From Dysidea avara (lineage: Eukaryota; Porifera; Demospongiae; Dictyoceratida; Dysideidae), in the NCBI RefSeq assembly GCF_963678975.1, contig NC_089274.1, positions 7,780,143 to 7,844,142 on the forward strand: a stretch of DNA of 64,000 bases. The letters are read 5' to 3'. Shown here piece by piece: positions 22,900-33,541 of this stretch. The translations under genes were made by a program, and so were the position numbers. Numbering within the stretch: the first letter of the stretch is position 1; each line of letters opens with the position of its first letter. The notes beneath the pieces are model-generated. The model ran no database searches, was not told the origin of the DNA, and saw nothing but the letters and a program-made list of their open reading frames with translations.

Positions 22900-23160
22900 T
22901 ACCTCAATTTATACTTAGGAAGCCAAGGTTCAGTTCACTGTTAGTTTAATAGCTGTAACTAAGTCAGCACATGGAATCTTGCGCATGTATTAGTATTATT
23001 ATCACTATTGTCAAAAAGAAGAGTTGTATATATATACAAATTTAAAGTGCATGCAATGTTCCACACAAAACGTACTATGCCAATCTTGACAGCCTGTTGC
23101 AACTTGTTATACCTACCTGCTAATACAACATAATTATTACTGACACACGTTCAACCTTGA
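22900..23160 (+). repeat. Dispersed repeat, empty-site copy
   Basis: Parallels 19686-20100 (GTTGTATATATATACAAATTTAAAG, ACGTACTATGCCAATCTTGA, CTGTTGCAACTTGTTATACC) without the MITE. It gives the pre-insertion state GTTATACCTACC. Confidence 0.8.
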
Positions 23161-24119
23161 CACCTCAGTATCGATATAAAGTACAAATCTAATGCATGAA
23201 TTGATATTGATAAATTATGCCCTTTTATTAAGCTACCTAAGCTTTCCTAGCTAAGAAACAAACTACATTATGCATATTTTTCATCATGAATTCAACAAAA
23301 GGACTTCATACTGATTGATGATGCCAATTTTAAATGCCATGTTGAGTAATTACACACATAGCTATGTATCATTCATATATGACAAGCTATATGTACAGTC
23401 ATTTCAACCTCTTCTAAAAATCCGTCATGGGGTACCAGGTGAACTGAGTTATAGCTAAGAAATGTTATCCTTGAAAGAAAATTCTTCTCTGGTTCTTTTC
23501 ATTGAAAAATCCCTATGCATGCAAAAATAGCAGGCAGTAGCTAGCTAGAACTGTGACAAATGTTAATTCAGCCTAAGCTTCATATAAGAGAGAAACCATC
23601 ATTATTGATGAAAAAGGCATGAACAATACAAAAATAAATAAAGTGTGGTGTGTTCTTAGACTCACGTGACCACATATGGCAAATGCCAAAAAATGAGAGT
23701 GGCAAGGAAATTATACAATAAAAAAGAATAAATTGTTTGTCCATTCTGGACAGTCTCTTGTCAGAAATATCTTCCTGGATGCTGAGATTGCAATCCCTGC
23801 TGCTTCGTCAAGGAGCTTCCTACATGTGACTTAGAGATTGACTGATCAAAGAGATTCATAGTATTATACAGTGCTGCCGGTTAATGATGATGGTAAATAG
23901 TGGCCCAGAACAGTAAGCTCAATGGTGTCATAATGTGAAAACCGAATTATCCGCACTTAGCTACCTTAATTATTGTAGCTAATAAACTAAACTACCGTAT
24001 TTGACATGCATCACAAGTTGTGCAAGAAATGTAGCGCGAATTTACGGAAGTTTACGGAGTAGTTTTTCCATGTTTTATTTCATTCGCCCACCTGAATAGA
24101 AACTATAAATATGAACAAA
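23161..24119. other. Intergenic, upstream of the barrel/EF-hand gene
   Basis: AT-rich, with no supported gene or bounded element. Confidence 0.5.
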
Positions 24120-24233
24120 ATGCTGCAGTGACTACAGTCACTGCAGCTCTGTAGTCACTGCAGCTGATAGCTAAATTGTTGGCTTGTAACTGTTTAGTGC
24201 CGCCGTATTAACATTACAGAAATCAACGAAGAG
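24120..24233 (+). promoter_or_regulatory. Proximal promoter / 5' leader of the barrel/EF-hand gene
   Basis: Contains two direct copies of GTCACTGCAGCT (24137 and 24154) within an overlapping palindrome, GCAGTGACTACAGTCACTGC. A splice-acceptor-like TTAACATTACAG ends at 24219, and the frame from 24220 is open into the ATG at 24234. An intron in the leader, or an additional upstream exon, is therefore possible. The in-frame TAG at 24195 blocks a longer unspliced start. Confidence 0.4.
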
Positions 24234-25934
24234 ATGGATGAAATCAAGGCTGAGGTTGCTCGCGTCCAAAAGGACATAAGCGATGTTAAAATTCAAAAGC
24301 GCGAAAAGCTGCAGAACTTGGATTTCTTTGTGCTGGACAATTCCATCCGCGAGAGCACGGTCGGCCAGCTGCGTAGCCACACCTTGGAAAACAAAATCCA
24401 AATCTTGGAACAAGTGCGGAAAGTTGGCATAAAGCATATCACCATTGCTTCGTTTTCACACATGACCCGAGTAGACGATGATTTCGTGAAGTATCTCAAG
24501 GATAAAGGTGAAGATTTCACAAATTTTTACTCCTTTTCAGAAGTTACTGAAGGAGTCAAAGATGGTCGCTACGACACCGAGACAATTCCTGTATCCCTGC
24601 AAAAGAACCATGACTTAAACATACCGAACACGTTTTTCGAAATGGACCTGGCTAATGAAGATGTTGAGTGGGATACGAAGTTTACCGTCGATGACATGTG
24701 CCAGATGATCTACAAGTGGATGAAGTGGACATACGACAACATTACCAAGGATGCGCGGATCTTGTTCAACTTTCGTGACCTTCCGTTTTGCATGACTGTT
24801 GCTCCTGATCGCCTACTTTATGTGGTCCGTTTCCTCTCCAAGCTTCCAGTTGAGCACCGACCCTTTGCTCTTTGCTTTGAAGATCCCTTTGGGGAATACC
24901 TACCAGAAGAATTAGAAGCGTGGACAGCCAGCATGAGGAGGACCATGACAGCTAATGGCTGGAATGATGGGAAAATACTTGTGCACATTCACCAGAAGTG
25001 GGATCTCCAGACAGCCTCACAGCTTGATTGTCTTGCTGGTGGTGCAGATGGTGTGTGGGCCAGCCTGTGTGAAGAAGGTGCTGCTTTGGGTCACGCTTGC
25101 TCATCCATCACCATGATGAACCTAATTCGGCTTGGAAACACCAAAGTCCTGGAGAATTACAACTGCGTTGAATTGAGGAATGCTGCCAAAGAAGTTACCA
25201 GGATTACAACTGGGAGAGAGCCGCATCCCAAGCAAGTGCTTTATGGAGAACGTGCTACTGATTTAGTATTTGGCTTCTTGGGTATTGGTGATTTTGACAT
25301 GGCTAAATTTTTTGGGTGTGAAGCACCTAATCGAATAACTACACTTGCGACAACAGACATGATTGTAGATCGGATGGAGAATTTGTATGGCAAGAGTCCA
25401 CATTTCACCGAAGAAATAGCCATGAAGATGAAAGAACAGATGCTTTTGGATGTTCGCAATGGTCGAAAAGAAGAGTACAACAGTACAGCCGGTCTTGCTC
25501 TCTTATTTGATCGTGCTGGAGGAAAGCTTACGGAAAAAATGGCTGATGCGATTGCTCAAGTAGAAGTCAAGTCATCATACCACAAACAGCTCATTGATGA
25601 GATACGGGAAGAGTGGGACAAATGGGACAAGAGAGATAAGGAACAAAATGATGGCCGCTTGCAGTTTGATAATTTCTACCATGGTTTTATGCAGCCGTAT
25701 TTTGGGTGCTACCGATGTGTGACCACGAAAAAGGCCATTCGTGCACTTGACATAGATAAGGATAATTATGTTGACTGGAAAGAATTCCTTGTTTACATCA
25801 AATGGGCTTTGCGCCAGTACCCAAATGTTGAAGATGTTGACTCACTGATGAGTATTGTTTTCGAGAAAGGGCTCATGCCTGCCATGCGAGATGAGAGGGT
25901 AAAGAACAAGGCCTTCAACCGTATTAAATATTGA
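24234..25934 (+). CDS. HMG-CoA-lyase-like (DRE-TIM metallolyase) barrel protein with C-terminal EF-hand
   Basis: A 566-residue intronless frame. Residues 1-28 are charged and coiled-coil-like. Residues 31-45 (FFVLDNSIRESTVGQ) align with the LxDxTLRDGxQ start of DRE-TIM barrels, but the usual Asp after Arg39 is Glu40. HIH at 251-253 matches the metal-binding HxH, and 269-288 (GGADGVWASLCEEGAALGHA) matches the following GADxVxGTxxGxGERxGN stretch, with His287 replacing Asn. Residues 400-566 are extra to lyases (about 300 residues) and contain one canonical EF-hand loop, D506-E517 (DIDKDNYVDWKE). There is no signal peptide or membrane segment, so it is likely cytosolic. A Ca2+-responsive aldol-type lyase or synthase is inference; the substituted positions may mean another substrate or lost activity. 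The Met start is the first after the in-frame stop at 24195. Confidence 0.9.
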   Translation: MDEIKAEVARVQKDISDVKIQKREKLQNLDFFVLDNSIRESTVGQLRSHTLENKIQILEQVRKVGIKHITIASFSHMTRVDDDFVKYLKDKGEDFTNFYSFSEVTEGVKDGRYDTETIPVSLQKNHDLNIPNTFFEMDLANEDVEWDTKFTVDDMCQMIYKWMKWTYDNITKDARILFNFRDLPFCMTVAPDRLLYVVRFLSKLPVEHRPFALCFEDPFGEYLPEELEAWTASMRRTMTANGWNDGKILVHIHQKWDLQTASQLDCLAGGADGVWASLCEEGAALGHACSSITMMNLIRLGNTKVLENYNCVELRNAAKEVTRITTGREPHPKQVLYGERATDLVFGFLGIGDFDMAKFFGCEAPNRITTLATTDMIVDRMENLYGKSPHFTEEIAMKMKEQMLLDVRNGRKEEYNSTAGLALLFDRAGGKLTEKMADAIAQVEVKSSYHKQLIDEIREEWDKWDKRDKEQNDGRLQFDNFYHGFMQPYFGCYRCVTTKKAIRALDIDKDNYVDWKEFLVYIKWALRQYPNVEDVDSLMSIVFEKGLMPAMRDERVKNKAFNRIKY

Positions 25935-27526
25935 ACACCGTACTATCTTCAGACTAGTGTTATGATGAACAGTATCCAAAATAGTTGTATGTGCACTGTT
26001 TTATTCTAGTAGCATTTTAAAACATTAGTTCCATGTTGAAGGTGTGTGTATTAATGTAGTGTATATGGTATAAGGGTTTTATAATGGGTTGGCTACAAAT
26101 GAACTCTATTAGCAGTGATGACTTACACATACTACTACAACAACAATTGTACTTGTACAAAACATCCAGAATCAATTAGGGCACGTGCCATGAAGTCCAA
26201 AAGTTTTTACCACATTGTGCATCATGAACAAATGTCACACAATAACTATAATTGTGCTGCTACTTAATTGCATACCTTCATGGTTATGTGACTGAATAAG
26301 AATAGTAAAATCATAAAGCACGAACCATTTCCTGTACCTTTAGATACCAACACAGAAGACAGAGGTGTTTACCACAGCTAGGGCCAAGAAGCCTATAAAA
26401 ATAATATTTTATACAGCAGCCTTATGTCAGTAAAGCGCAGAAAAGCTTGGAGGGCCTTCTGGATGGGTCTGCTTAAGGTCAGGCCCATGCCCAGGGAGGG
26501 ATTCAACCCTAGAAACTGGAAATTTTATTTTTGCTGTAAACATCTACAATCTATGTGCTATAGCATTCAATCTACCTTCCATGGCTTCTCTGTGTGGCTT
26601 CCAGGGGCTGCTGTTTTTGACTCAGGCTAGAGCTAGCGACTATATTTCGATTAATTCATGTATAGCTGTAATAATATATGTATAATTTGTGTGTATGCAT
26701 GGTAATACACGTAATGTGTGATGTATGTTTTCCCTGGCTGTGGGTACATGTTGCCTACAGGTGCATGTTGTCCAAAATTCCAATCGTAGCTAATTTTCTT
26801 ATAAGAGCCCAGAATAGAACACCAGACTGGATGGACACTGTGACTGCTAGACTGTTAACTATAACACAAGTAAGCCTGGCTAGCTGCATTCAATGATATG
26901 AATTCTAAAGTCAGTGCCAAGAGTGTGAGTCTGCTGTTTTTATATTTAATTAATCTTTAATGTATGGCTTGGGACAATGGTGAAATGTAAGGCTTAGCTT
27001 GTAGGACCCTGAGCAGTCTTAGAAATGATGTAGTGCACATACACTACAATCCCTTGTTTGAATCAATGTGCATTGGGCCCATGTTGAGAGGGATTTGTGT
27101 CAATGTGTGAGAAGTTTATTTAATCTGTACATGCATTTCTGCATTTAAGCCTATTCTCAGGACATTGAATATTAAATCTTTCTCAGCATCTGGGGGCACA
27201 GCCCTCAGACCCATCTGGAATCGTCTTTAGAATCCCCATCCTGTGTATGGGCCTGTGTTTAACATTATCACTTCATGGTACAAAAGGCCTGAGCAGCCAT
27301 AGCTAGTACAAAGATTCCATTACGGCATACATGGCTTCTTTGACATACAATACATCTAATCCACAGCTTGTTTGATATTTAATTTTGTGTACTTTTATGT
27401 GTGCACTTTTATGTGAGGTACTGGTAGGGGTATAGCTATTGAACTATAATTTTTTAAATACATGTTGTGCGGTGTGTAGGAAGCATAGGTGCCATGGGTG
27501 CTTGGGCACCCATAAATATTTCCAGT
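25935..27526. other. 3' flank and intergenic
   Basis: No clear AATAAA follows the stop within 300 bases. An ATTAAA overlaps the stop region at 25924. No gene or bounded element is seen to 27526. Confidence 0.5.
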
Positions 27527-27740
27527 GGCGTAACTAACGGGTGTCAGCACACTGTACTATATATTACTGAAACGATTGAGATACTCAATAGAGCAGTCCA
27601 TGACTCTAATAAAGCAGTCACAGTATTCATTCAGAGAAGTAGTGCAGTCAACTATGAAGTTATAAATATTGATTTTGATTATCAGCAATAGAATATGCAG
27701 AGCTTGAGACCCTTCTTTCTTTTTTTTTTGGTCTTCAGCT
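27527..27740 (+). mobile_element. hAT5-like MITE fragment
   Basis: Begins CAGTGGCGTAACTAAC, close to the end of the 55357 element. It then has GAGATACTCAATAGAGCAGTCC and ACTCTAATAAAGCAGTCAC motifs and a poly-T/GGTCTTCAGCTTTT segment also present in the 40787 and 60765 elements. The right end is not clear. Confidence 0.6.
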
Positions 27741-28697
27741 TTTCCACTGGGAACCCATGCATAAGTTAAATATCTTCCTATGCCCATGTTGTGCATATAC
27801 TGTGAAAGTTTGTTGAGATGTTTAGTAAGGCAGCAGAATTGTGACTGTATGAGTGTGTGTCACAGTCACATTCAGGTGACCTGAGGTTCAAATCAGGGGT
27901 GGAGAACAGTACTCAAAAGTAGGGGGGGGAAGTCATGTGGGGTGGCTGTAAGTTACAAGTGTTTTAAAATCATTAGCTGTACTTTAGTGTACAAACCAAT
28001 ACTAGGAGGGTCTGGGTGCATGCTCCCCAGGAAAGTTTTGAAATTTGAATGCTGTGAAGTTAGCATTTTCAGTGGTACACATGTACTTGAATAGGATAAT
28101 CCTATAATATTATGGCAATGATTATCATTAAGATACTCTGATACAGTATATTGTAATTTTGAAAATAATATGGAACCTATATAGATGATTACTAAATAAG
28201 TCAGCTTTTGGAACTACATATATACAGTATCATGCTGTGGTCAGCGTATTGTGGTCATTTAAATAGTCACAATACTGAAGTCTTTCATGTAGTGGCGTAT
28301 AGGCAACAACACACTGTGCAATGTAGTCTAGAGGTTATGATAGAGTTTCTATAATGAATTGATCACATACTAAAAGCACACAGATTTCCTTGTATAGGCC
28401 TGTTGACAAACAAGAGAACATAGTATTAGGAAGTACCTAATTAATTATTTTTAAATATATTAAAAGTACCTTTTGGCTTTGTATTCACTAGTAAAACACC
28501 TATACTTCTTGCAGTTTCTTTTACATGATGAATGGAGTATATAGCTAATGTATGTATTGCATTTTGAAACATAGAAGGAAGGTTACACAAGAGACTTCAT
28601 CTTACTTTGTAAAGTACAGTTGGAGTGACAATCTCAGACTAAAATGAGCCGGATCATATGACATTAACAGCTAGGTTACTGTTACTCCAGGTTTGAT
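27741..28697. other. Intergenic; possible SINE-like head near 27870
   Basis: GGTGACCTGAGGTTCAAATC at about 27876 contains a B-box-like GGTTCAAATC with no good A box. Otherwise nothing is recognised. Confidence 0.4.
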
Positions 28698-29119
28698 AAA
28701 ATAGAGGACTTGCACGCGTGAACGCGCATGAAGCAACGGTTATAGGCGGACATGTTTCGGGACAACTTTGTATGGCGCATATTGGGTCAGAATGAAGGTA
28801 ACGAGATTCATTCACTAAGCCCTGGGTATAGTGGCACTGGGAATCGGGGCTGGTTTCGAAATAGAAGATCTTATCAGTAGCTTCGTGAAATAGGTGGCTA
28901 ATTAAATTTCGATACATTTCTCACCGATTCTAACTTCTTCGCCTTTTTTAACGAGCTTGGTGGTATTTACAACACAACTCAACACTGATTCGCTTCATTA
29001 CAGCCTGTACCAAATCCTGAGAAAGCGCCTTTCAGCCAAAACGCTGTCCCGAAACATGGCCGACAGCTACGGTTGCTTAGCAATTACGACGATTTACGTC
29101 ACGCTGCAAGTCCTCTATA
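28698..29119. mobile_element. Imperfect inverted-repeat element
   Basis: The outer ends ATAGAGGACTTGCACGCG and CGCTGCAAGTCCTCTAT are inverted, and the inner segments GACATGTTTCGGGACA and TGTCCCGAAACATGGC also pair. The interior is GC-richer than its surroundings. Family unknown, no clear duplication. Confidence 0.65.
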
Positions 29120-29755
29120 TACCACTTTGACACCTCAGATCAAAGGAAACCACAAGACTATATTATGTATTGCCCTGACCACAACTGCCTTTGACACTGA
29201 GGCAGTTGCAAAGCATTAGTTTCCTTTGATTCTTTATTTTGAGCTGCTTAAAGTTTTGCATTGTGGGTTTGAGTTTAGCATGTTGGTTTAGTTAGGCTAA
29301 GCATTTACTTGAAGGAAAAATAATTGAGTTGCAAAATTCAATTATTAATAGTCGTTTTCGCAATATGGAGATTGTTTTTCTACATAGAACATTTTAACCA
29401 CATGACAAGATGATGCAGAGATTCTCAACCTATACTCCTAAGCACTTATTTTAGCACCTTTGGTTACTTCAGGCATCCACAAAGTGGTTATTTGGTTAGA
29501 ATGGTATCACTACAACCAGCGAAACCCACAATCATTTCTTTTTTGTGCCCACATAAAGTGACAATGTAAACCCACAATCGATGTTTACAAACCTTTGTAT
29601 GAAAGGAATGTGGTGTAAGCAGGTCTGCCTTATTAGGTGAGCATGCCTGAGTGGTATATATCACTTATACAATGGCCACAAGGCATTTGCCTGATACATG
29701 TAACAGATATTACCTACAATAATTGTATATACTGCATGTACGTGTTGATATATAT
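29120..29755. other. Intergenic, nothing recognisable
   Basis: A partial repeat of the word CCCACAATCGATGTTTACA/CCCACAATC occurs near 29527-29585. No gene or bounded element. Confidence 0.4.
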
Positions 29756-29880
29756 ATTTAATCCAAACAGCCAAGCTGTAAAGAAAGAGTGCGGCCCTCA
29801 AAAAGGCTATGGTGAAAAAAGATGTGAAATCCAAGGTGGCGGCCAAGAAATGGCTGTGATGGTAGGTTTATGGTAAAAAA
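29756..29880 (+). mobile_element. CAGCCAAGCTG family MITE, half copy
   Basis: CAAACAGCCAAGCTGTAAAG, GTGCGGCCCTCAAAAAGGC, GATGTGAAATCCAAGGTGGC and CCAAGAAATGGCTGTGATG appear in family order. Only the left arm is present. Confidence 0.7.
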
Positions 29881-29884
29881 ATTA

Positions 29885-30400
29885 ATAATGACAATTCAGG
29901 TGAATTTTGGTGCCGCTTGGTCTTGGCACAAAATTCACCTGAATTGTAGGCATGAGGCTATTATGCTGCAAAAGTTGAGCATTATGCTTTTGAGCAGTGC
30001 TCAAAAAATCACCTATTATGCTTTTGAGAATTGCCCATTATTCTCAAAATTATGCCACCATAATTGGCTAATAATGCCAGTTCTTTGCTGTATCAGGCCA
30101 TTTTTTAAGCTTCAAATGGTCTTGAATTCTTTAGCTGGTTGCTGTATTAGAGTATTTCGTTCCAATGTGGCTGCTTTATTGGAGTAAATAATATTCAGTG
30201 ACTGCTCTATTAGAATTTCTGACTGCTCTATTAGAGTATCTCGATCTTTTCTAAAGGAATTGTGCAATCTGCAGATTTTCCTACTGTTAAAGCTTTATAA
30301 TCACCTCAAAATTCTAGCATAATTTCTGATTCCCACACATACATATTATGCCCGAAACTATGCCGGCATAATCGCCGCATCCCTACTGAATTGTCATTAA
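29885..30400. mobile_element. Inverted-repeat element with TAATGACAATTCAG ends
   Basis: The left end TAATGACAATTCAG is mirrored by CTGAATTGTCATTA at the right. A small hairpin (AATTCAGGTGAATTTTG...CAAAATTCACCTGAATT) sits inside the left end. Several TTATGC words follow, and two GCTCTATTAGA motifs lie at about 30206 and 30227. Confidence 0.6.
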
Positions 30401-30505
30401 AGTTTTAAATGCGTGGGCGGAACAAATTACAAAACCTGCTTTAAACCAAGCAGGAATAAATAATTTCAACAACTGTGCTGTGTTAGCAATACAACTAATT
30501 GTGCT

Positions 30506-30817
30506 CAGGGGTGTACGGTGGGGGGTTTCCAGGGGTTTCAGGAAACCCCTTTGGATTTTATACAGTACTTGAAACATTAAGAAATTGAAACTTCAGGTTT
30601 CCAGAATATGGCCCTGAATCTGTCATGGAACAGGACACATTTTAAACTATTATCTTGGTTATATAATAGTTTCTCACATGATAGCAACACTTATAACATT
30701 GTTCTGAATTATGATTTCGGTGAAAAGATCGAGATACTCTAATATAACAGTCACTTAGCTAGCTGTGGTGGAAACTCCTTTTCAAAATTCCTGCGTACGC
30801 CCCGAGGTACGCTCCTG
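30506..30817. mobile_element. hAT5-like MITE with GTGCT duplication
   Basis: The ends CAGGGGTGTACGG and GGTACGCTCCTG are inverted. They are flanked by GTGCT at 30501-30505 and 30818-30822. The element is 312 bp, with a GATCGAGATACTCTAATATA motif near its right side. The 5-bp duplication and CAGGGG end are typical of the hAT5 group. Confidence 0.8.
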
Positions 30818-30845
30818 GTGCTTGTTTGTTTTTACTACAGAACAA

Positions 30846-30895
30846 CTGTTCTTGGGTGTGTGGTCCACAATAGATGTGTGGTCCACAATAGAGCG
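30846..30895 (+). repeat. Short tandem duplication
   Basis: GTGTGGTCCACAATAGA is repeated twice in tandem, just upstream of the retro-insertion's target duplication. Confidence 0.85.
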
Positions 30896-30926
30896 ATGCT
30901 TTATGAAAACGTAGTGGCTATTCGTC

Positions 30927-31621
30927 GACATAGTATGTGGGACTTTGCAAGCGAAGTTGATAACCAAGGAACTGTCCAGTAGCACCAGTCGTTGTGTTCG
31001 GCTCAATGGGGACCTTTTGACTCCATGTGACCTTCAACGCAAAGCGGGTAAAGCTTCTTCTAAGAACTGGAAGACAACCATTCGCTACCAAGACCAGCCC
31101 ATATCCAAGTTTCTGGTGTCTTTAATATCGTGATGAGATGGGCAGGCGTCGTTGTCGTTTTGAACCAAATGCGACACTCCAGGCCAGCTCGAGGGCCAGT
31201 TTGGATCCACAGAGTTCAATTCTCCGGGAGGAAAGTCCCTCATCCGTCGCGCGGGTTGACGAGGAGGAAGAACCTAACGCCCCCTGCTTGACTTCTAACA
31301 ACTCCAACGACATTCTAATGATCAACGCTTGGCTCATCAACTTTCAAATAAGTGGGGTGATGATTACTCTGTTGTCATGGGGTGGTTAAGGTGCTGTCTA
31401 TCTTTTTCTCTCTTGCGGTCCTCCATACAATGCATCCGTGGAGCCCGCTCATCCATCGGTCACTATGTTAAGACTCCCCCAATTGTGGAGCTGATTCGGG
31501 CAGAGTCTCAGTTTGCCGTGGACTAAGAAAGTCCCGGTTTGTCCAGCACAGGCCATTTATGTGCTGGGGGTGGTAGGCAAGGGCAGTCCATCAAGCCCGG
31601 GATAAAAAAAAAAAAAAAAAA
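30927..31621 (+). pseudogene. Poly(A)-tailed retro-insertion with SAND-like domain
   Basis: The insert ends in about 18 A residues and is flanked by a perfect 14-bp duplication, AGTGGCTATTCGTC (30913-30926 and 31622-31635), the signature of LINE-mediated insertion of an RNA. The first frame reads DIVCGTLQAKLITKEL, then RCVRLNGDLLTPCDLQRKAG, KASSKNWKTTIRYQDQP, and stops at 31131. The CG...TP-(D/E)---AGK-SKNWK--IR order is that of a SAND DNA-binding domain. A second frame (from 31138) is acidic near its end, and a third (31329-31526) reads GWLRCCLSFSLLRSSIQCIR, a motif I associate with mobile-element proteins, and stops. It could be a 5'-truncated transposon transcript or a processed copy of a host SAND gene. 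Frames shift, so it is not functional as it stands. Confidence 0.75.
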
Positions 31622-31672
31622 AGTGGCTATTCGTCCGGTTCCGGACGCCGATTTTACCAGGCTATTCGTCCG

Positions 31673-32560
31673 GCTCGGGCGAATTTTTTTTTTGGGCACA
31701 CTTTGGACTTAGAAAATTTTCACGAAATATTTTTTTCCGGATAATGTTGTGTACGTATCCTGGATACTGACATGTTGAAGCCGACTAGTTAGCAGGGCCA
31801 ACAACGTCGTGTTCTCCGCCAGGCTGGCAGCCGCTAGAAAAGAAGGGCGAAAAAATTGAGCCAGTTTAGAAGAACTCTTTCCTCCTGCCATTTTTTCAGA
31901 AGGACTGTTCTTACCTTGTTTCTCTCACTGGCTGCCTCGCTGGCTGCCTTGCTGGCTGCCTCATCACTATGAACTGACTTGTCAGTGGCGTCTCGCATTA
32001 CCTGGCAGCACAGAGCTATTCACAGGTTGGTGAAACTGATTATGTGAGTGTGAAGCAGCTTGTGTTTTATTCTTGACACCACTGTGTGTGTCTCGTTTTT
32101 GTGCTATGTATTAAACTGTTTGTATCTCCTGCAAGGAAGAATAACTTAAGCCGATTGTATTGAGGTTAAACAATAAATCAAGTGCGTGTGTGTCAGTGTC
32201 AGTGTCACTATAGGTGTTATGAATTCTCTCATGGAAGAACGGCTCTGTCGAATGTGTTGAGTTTAAATATTTTTTTTAAAATCTGACATTAGATAACTTG
32301 TTTGTTTTTATCTGTTGTACCAGTTATAACTGAACAAGGGATGGTCACTACCTATGTGTGGTTCTGTAAAACCATCTACGACTGTGCAGATGGTCCTACT
32401 GAGTATTGGAACTATATTATGTTGCTAAACGTCAGTTGTGGTTTTTGTCATCTTATTAGTATTACCAAATTCTACTTTCTCAGAAAGAAATATGAAAAAT
32501 TATTTGCTATTCTATTGTAGTAACAATTAAGTGGCTGATATTTGTAGTGACCCCAATAGA
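31673..32560 (+). repeat. Left arm of a large inverted repeat
   Basis: From CGGGCGAATTTTTTTTT to about 32410 this matches, inverted, 37390-38452. Shared landmarks: TTTGGACTTAGAAAATTTTC, GGCTGGCAGCCGCTAGAAAA, GGACTGTTCTTACCTTG, GTGTGAAGCAGCTTGTGTTT and CATGGAAGAACGGCTCTG. A second inner pair (32880-32985 with 35745-35850) extends the symmetry. Confidence 0.8.
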
Positions 32561-32634
32561 AAATAACATTTCGCTACTTAGAGATGTTCCTTGCCCTATA
32601 GAGATGCTACTGTTATATACGTTAATTCACCTAT

Positions 32635-32874
32635 CAATGTATTACCCTACTATCCTGCCCTTGGGCATATATGGGGATTTCAAACAGCTGAATGTCAAAT
32701 GACCCATAGAAGGGCAAACCTATTGTGTCAAATCCTCACTTATCCACACAGAGATATGACAAGTTACAAGAAAAAGTATACTTGTGTGCTTAATGAATGA
32801 TTATCAAAATTAATGTCCTATAGTGCGGCAACAGTTTTGTGTCAATTCTCCCTGTAAATACATTGATAGGTGCA
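32635..32874. mobile_element. PIF/Harbinger-like MITE
   Basis: The ends ATTCACCTATCAATGTA and TACATTGATAGGTGCA are flanked on both sides by TTA. It is 240 bp and sits between the outer and inner parts of the left inverted arm, so it post-dates that structure. Confidence 0.8.
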
Positions 32875-32879
32875 TTATA

Positions 32880-33020
32880 GATATTTTAATTTTCATCACC
32901 ACTTTATTATGTGGTAACGTGGTCATGATTTTGTGTGATGTTGTGTGTATTGGGTATGATGTTCTTATTTGTAGGTGGAAACTCAGATATTGCAAGCAAC
33001 TGGCTAGGGAATTCAACGTC
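32880..33020 (+). repeat. Inner left segment of the large inverted repeat
   Basis: CACCACTTTATTATGTGG, ATTTTGTGTGATG and TTATTTGTAGGTGG are mirrored at 35745-35850 (CCACCTACAAATTAAG, CATCACACAAAATCATCACC, ACATAATAAAGTAGTG). Confidence 0.65.
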
Positions 33021-33437
33021 TAGTGAGGTAACCTAACACACTACAGAATGCCAAGAAATGCTTATTGGATCGAAGTCATCTCATCTTTATGCAATCACTG
33101 TGAGAATAAGGACTCATTGTTCCAACTAGTCTCCATGCCAGACGGTTTGTGTGGGGGTGGCAAATAAGCTTCTAGTCACTGTTGCACACATTCTGTGACC
33201 ACTGTGGAATGTTGGCAGAGCCAATCAGATTGCCTTGCGGGCTCTATAAAACAAACACCAATTATTCAAATTCTTACTGTAATAAATGACTGAAGTTTAA
33301 CAATGCCATAGGCTTAGGATATTTGTTCCCCTTGTACAGAGCTCTTATAATCATTGGATTTGTGAAGTAGTGGAATTGTCGAGGAAGACCTTCAGCAATG
33401 TTTCAAATACATCATGACATTACCAGTACAATTTTTG

Positions 33438-33541
33438 CCTCAGCTTGCTCAGACGTGACTGGCATGATTCATCCTTGCCACAAAATTTACCTCAGCTTGC
33501 TCAGACGTGACTGGCACGATTCATCCTTGCCACAAAACAAT
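33438..33541 (+). repeat. 52-bp tandem duplication
   Basis: CCTCAGCTTGCTCAGACGTG...CCTTGCCACAAAA occurs twice head to tail (33438 and 33490), with one substitution (GGCATG against GGCACG). Confidence 0.9.

Noticed and set aside
24171-24520. Antisense frames overlapping the start of the barrel/EF-hand gene
   Set aside because: They are shadows of the strongly coding plus strand.
29637-29876. 79-codon frame with AVKKECGPQKGYGEKRCE
   Set aside because: The reading is produced by the CAGCCAAGCTG MITE family and recurs in other copies in different frames.
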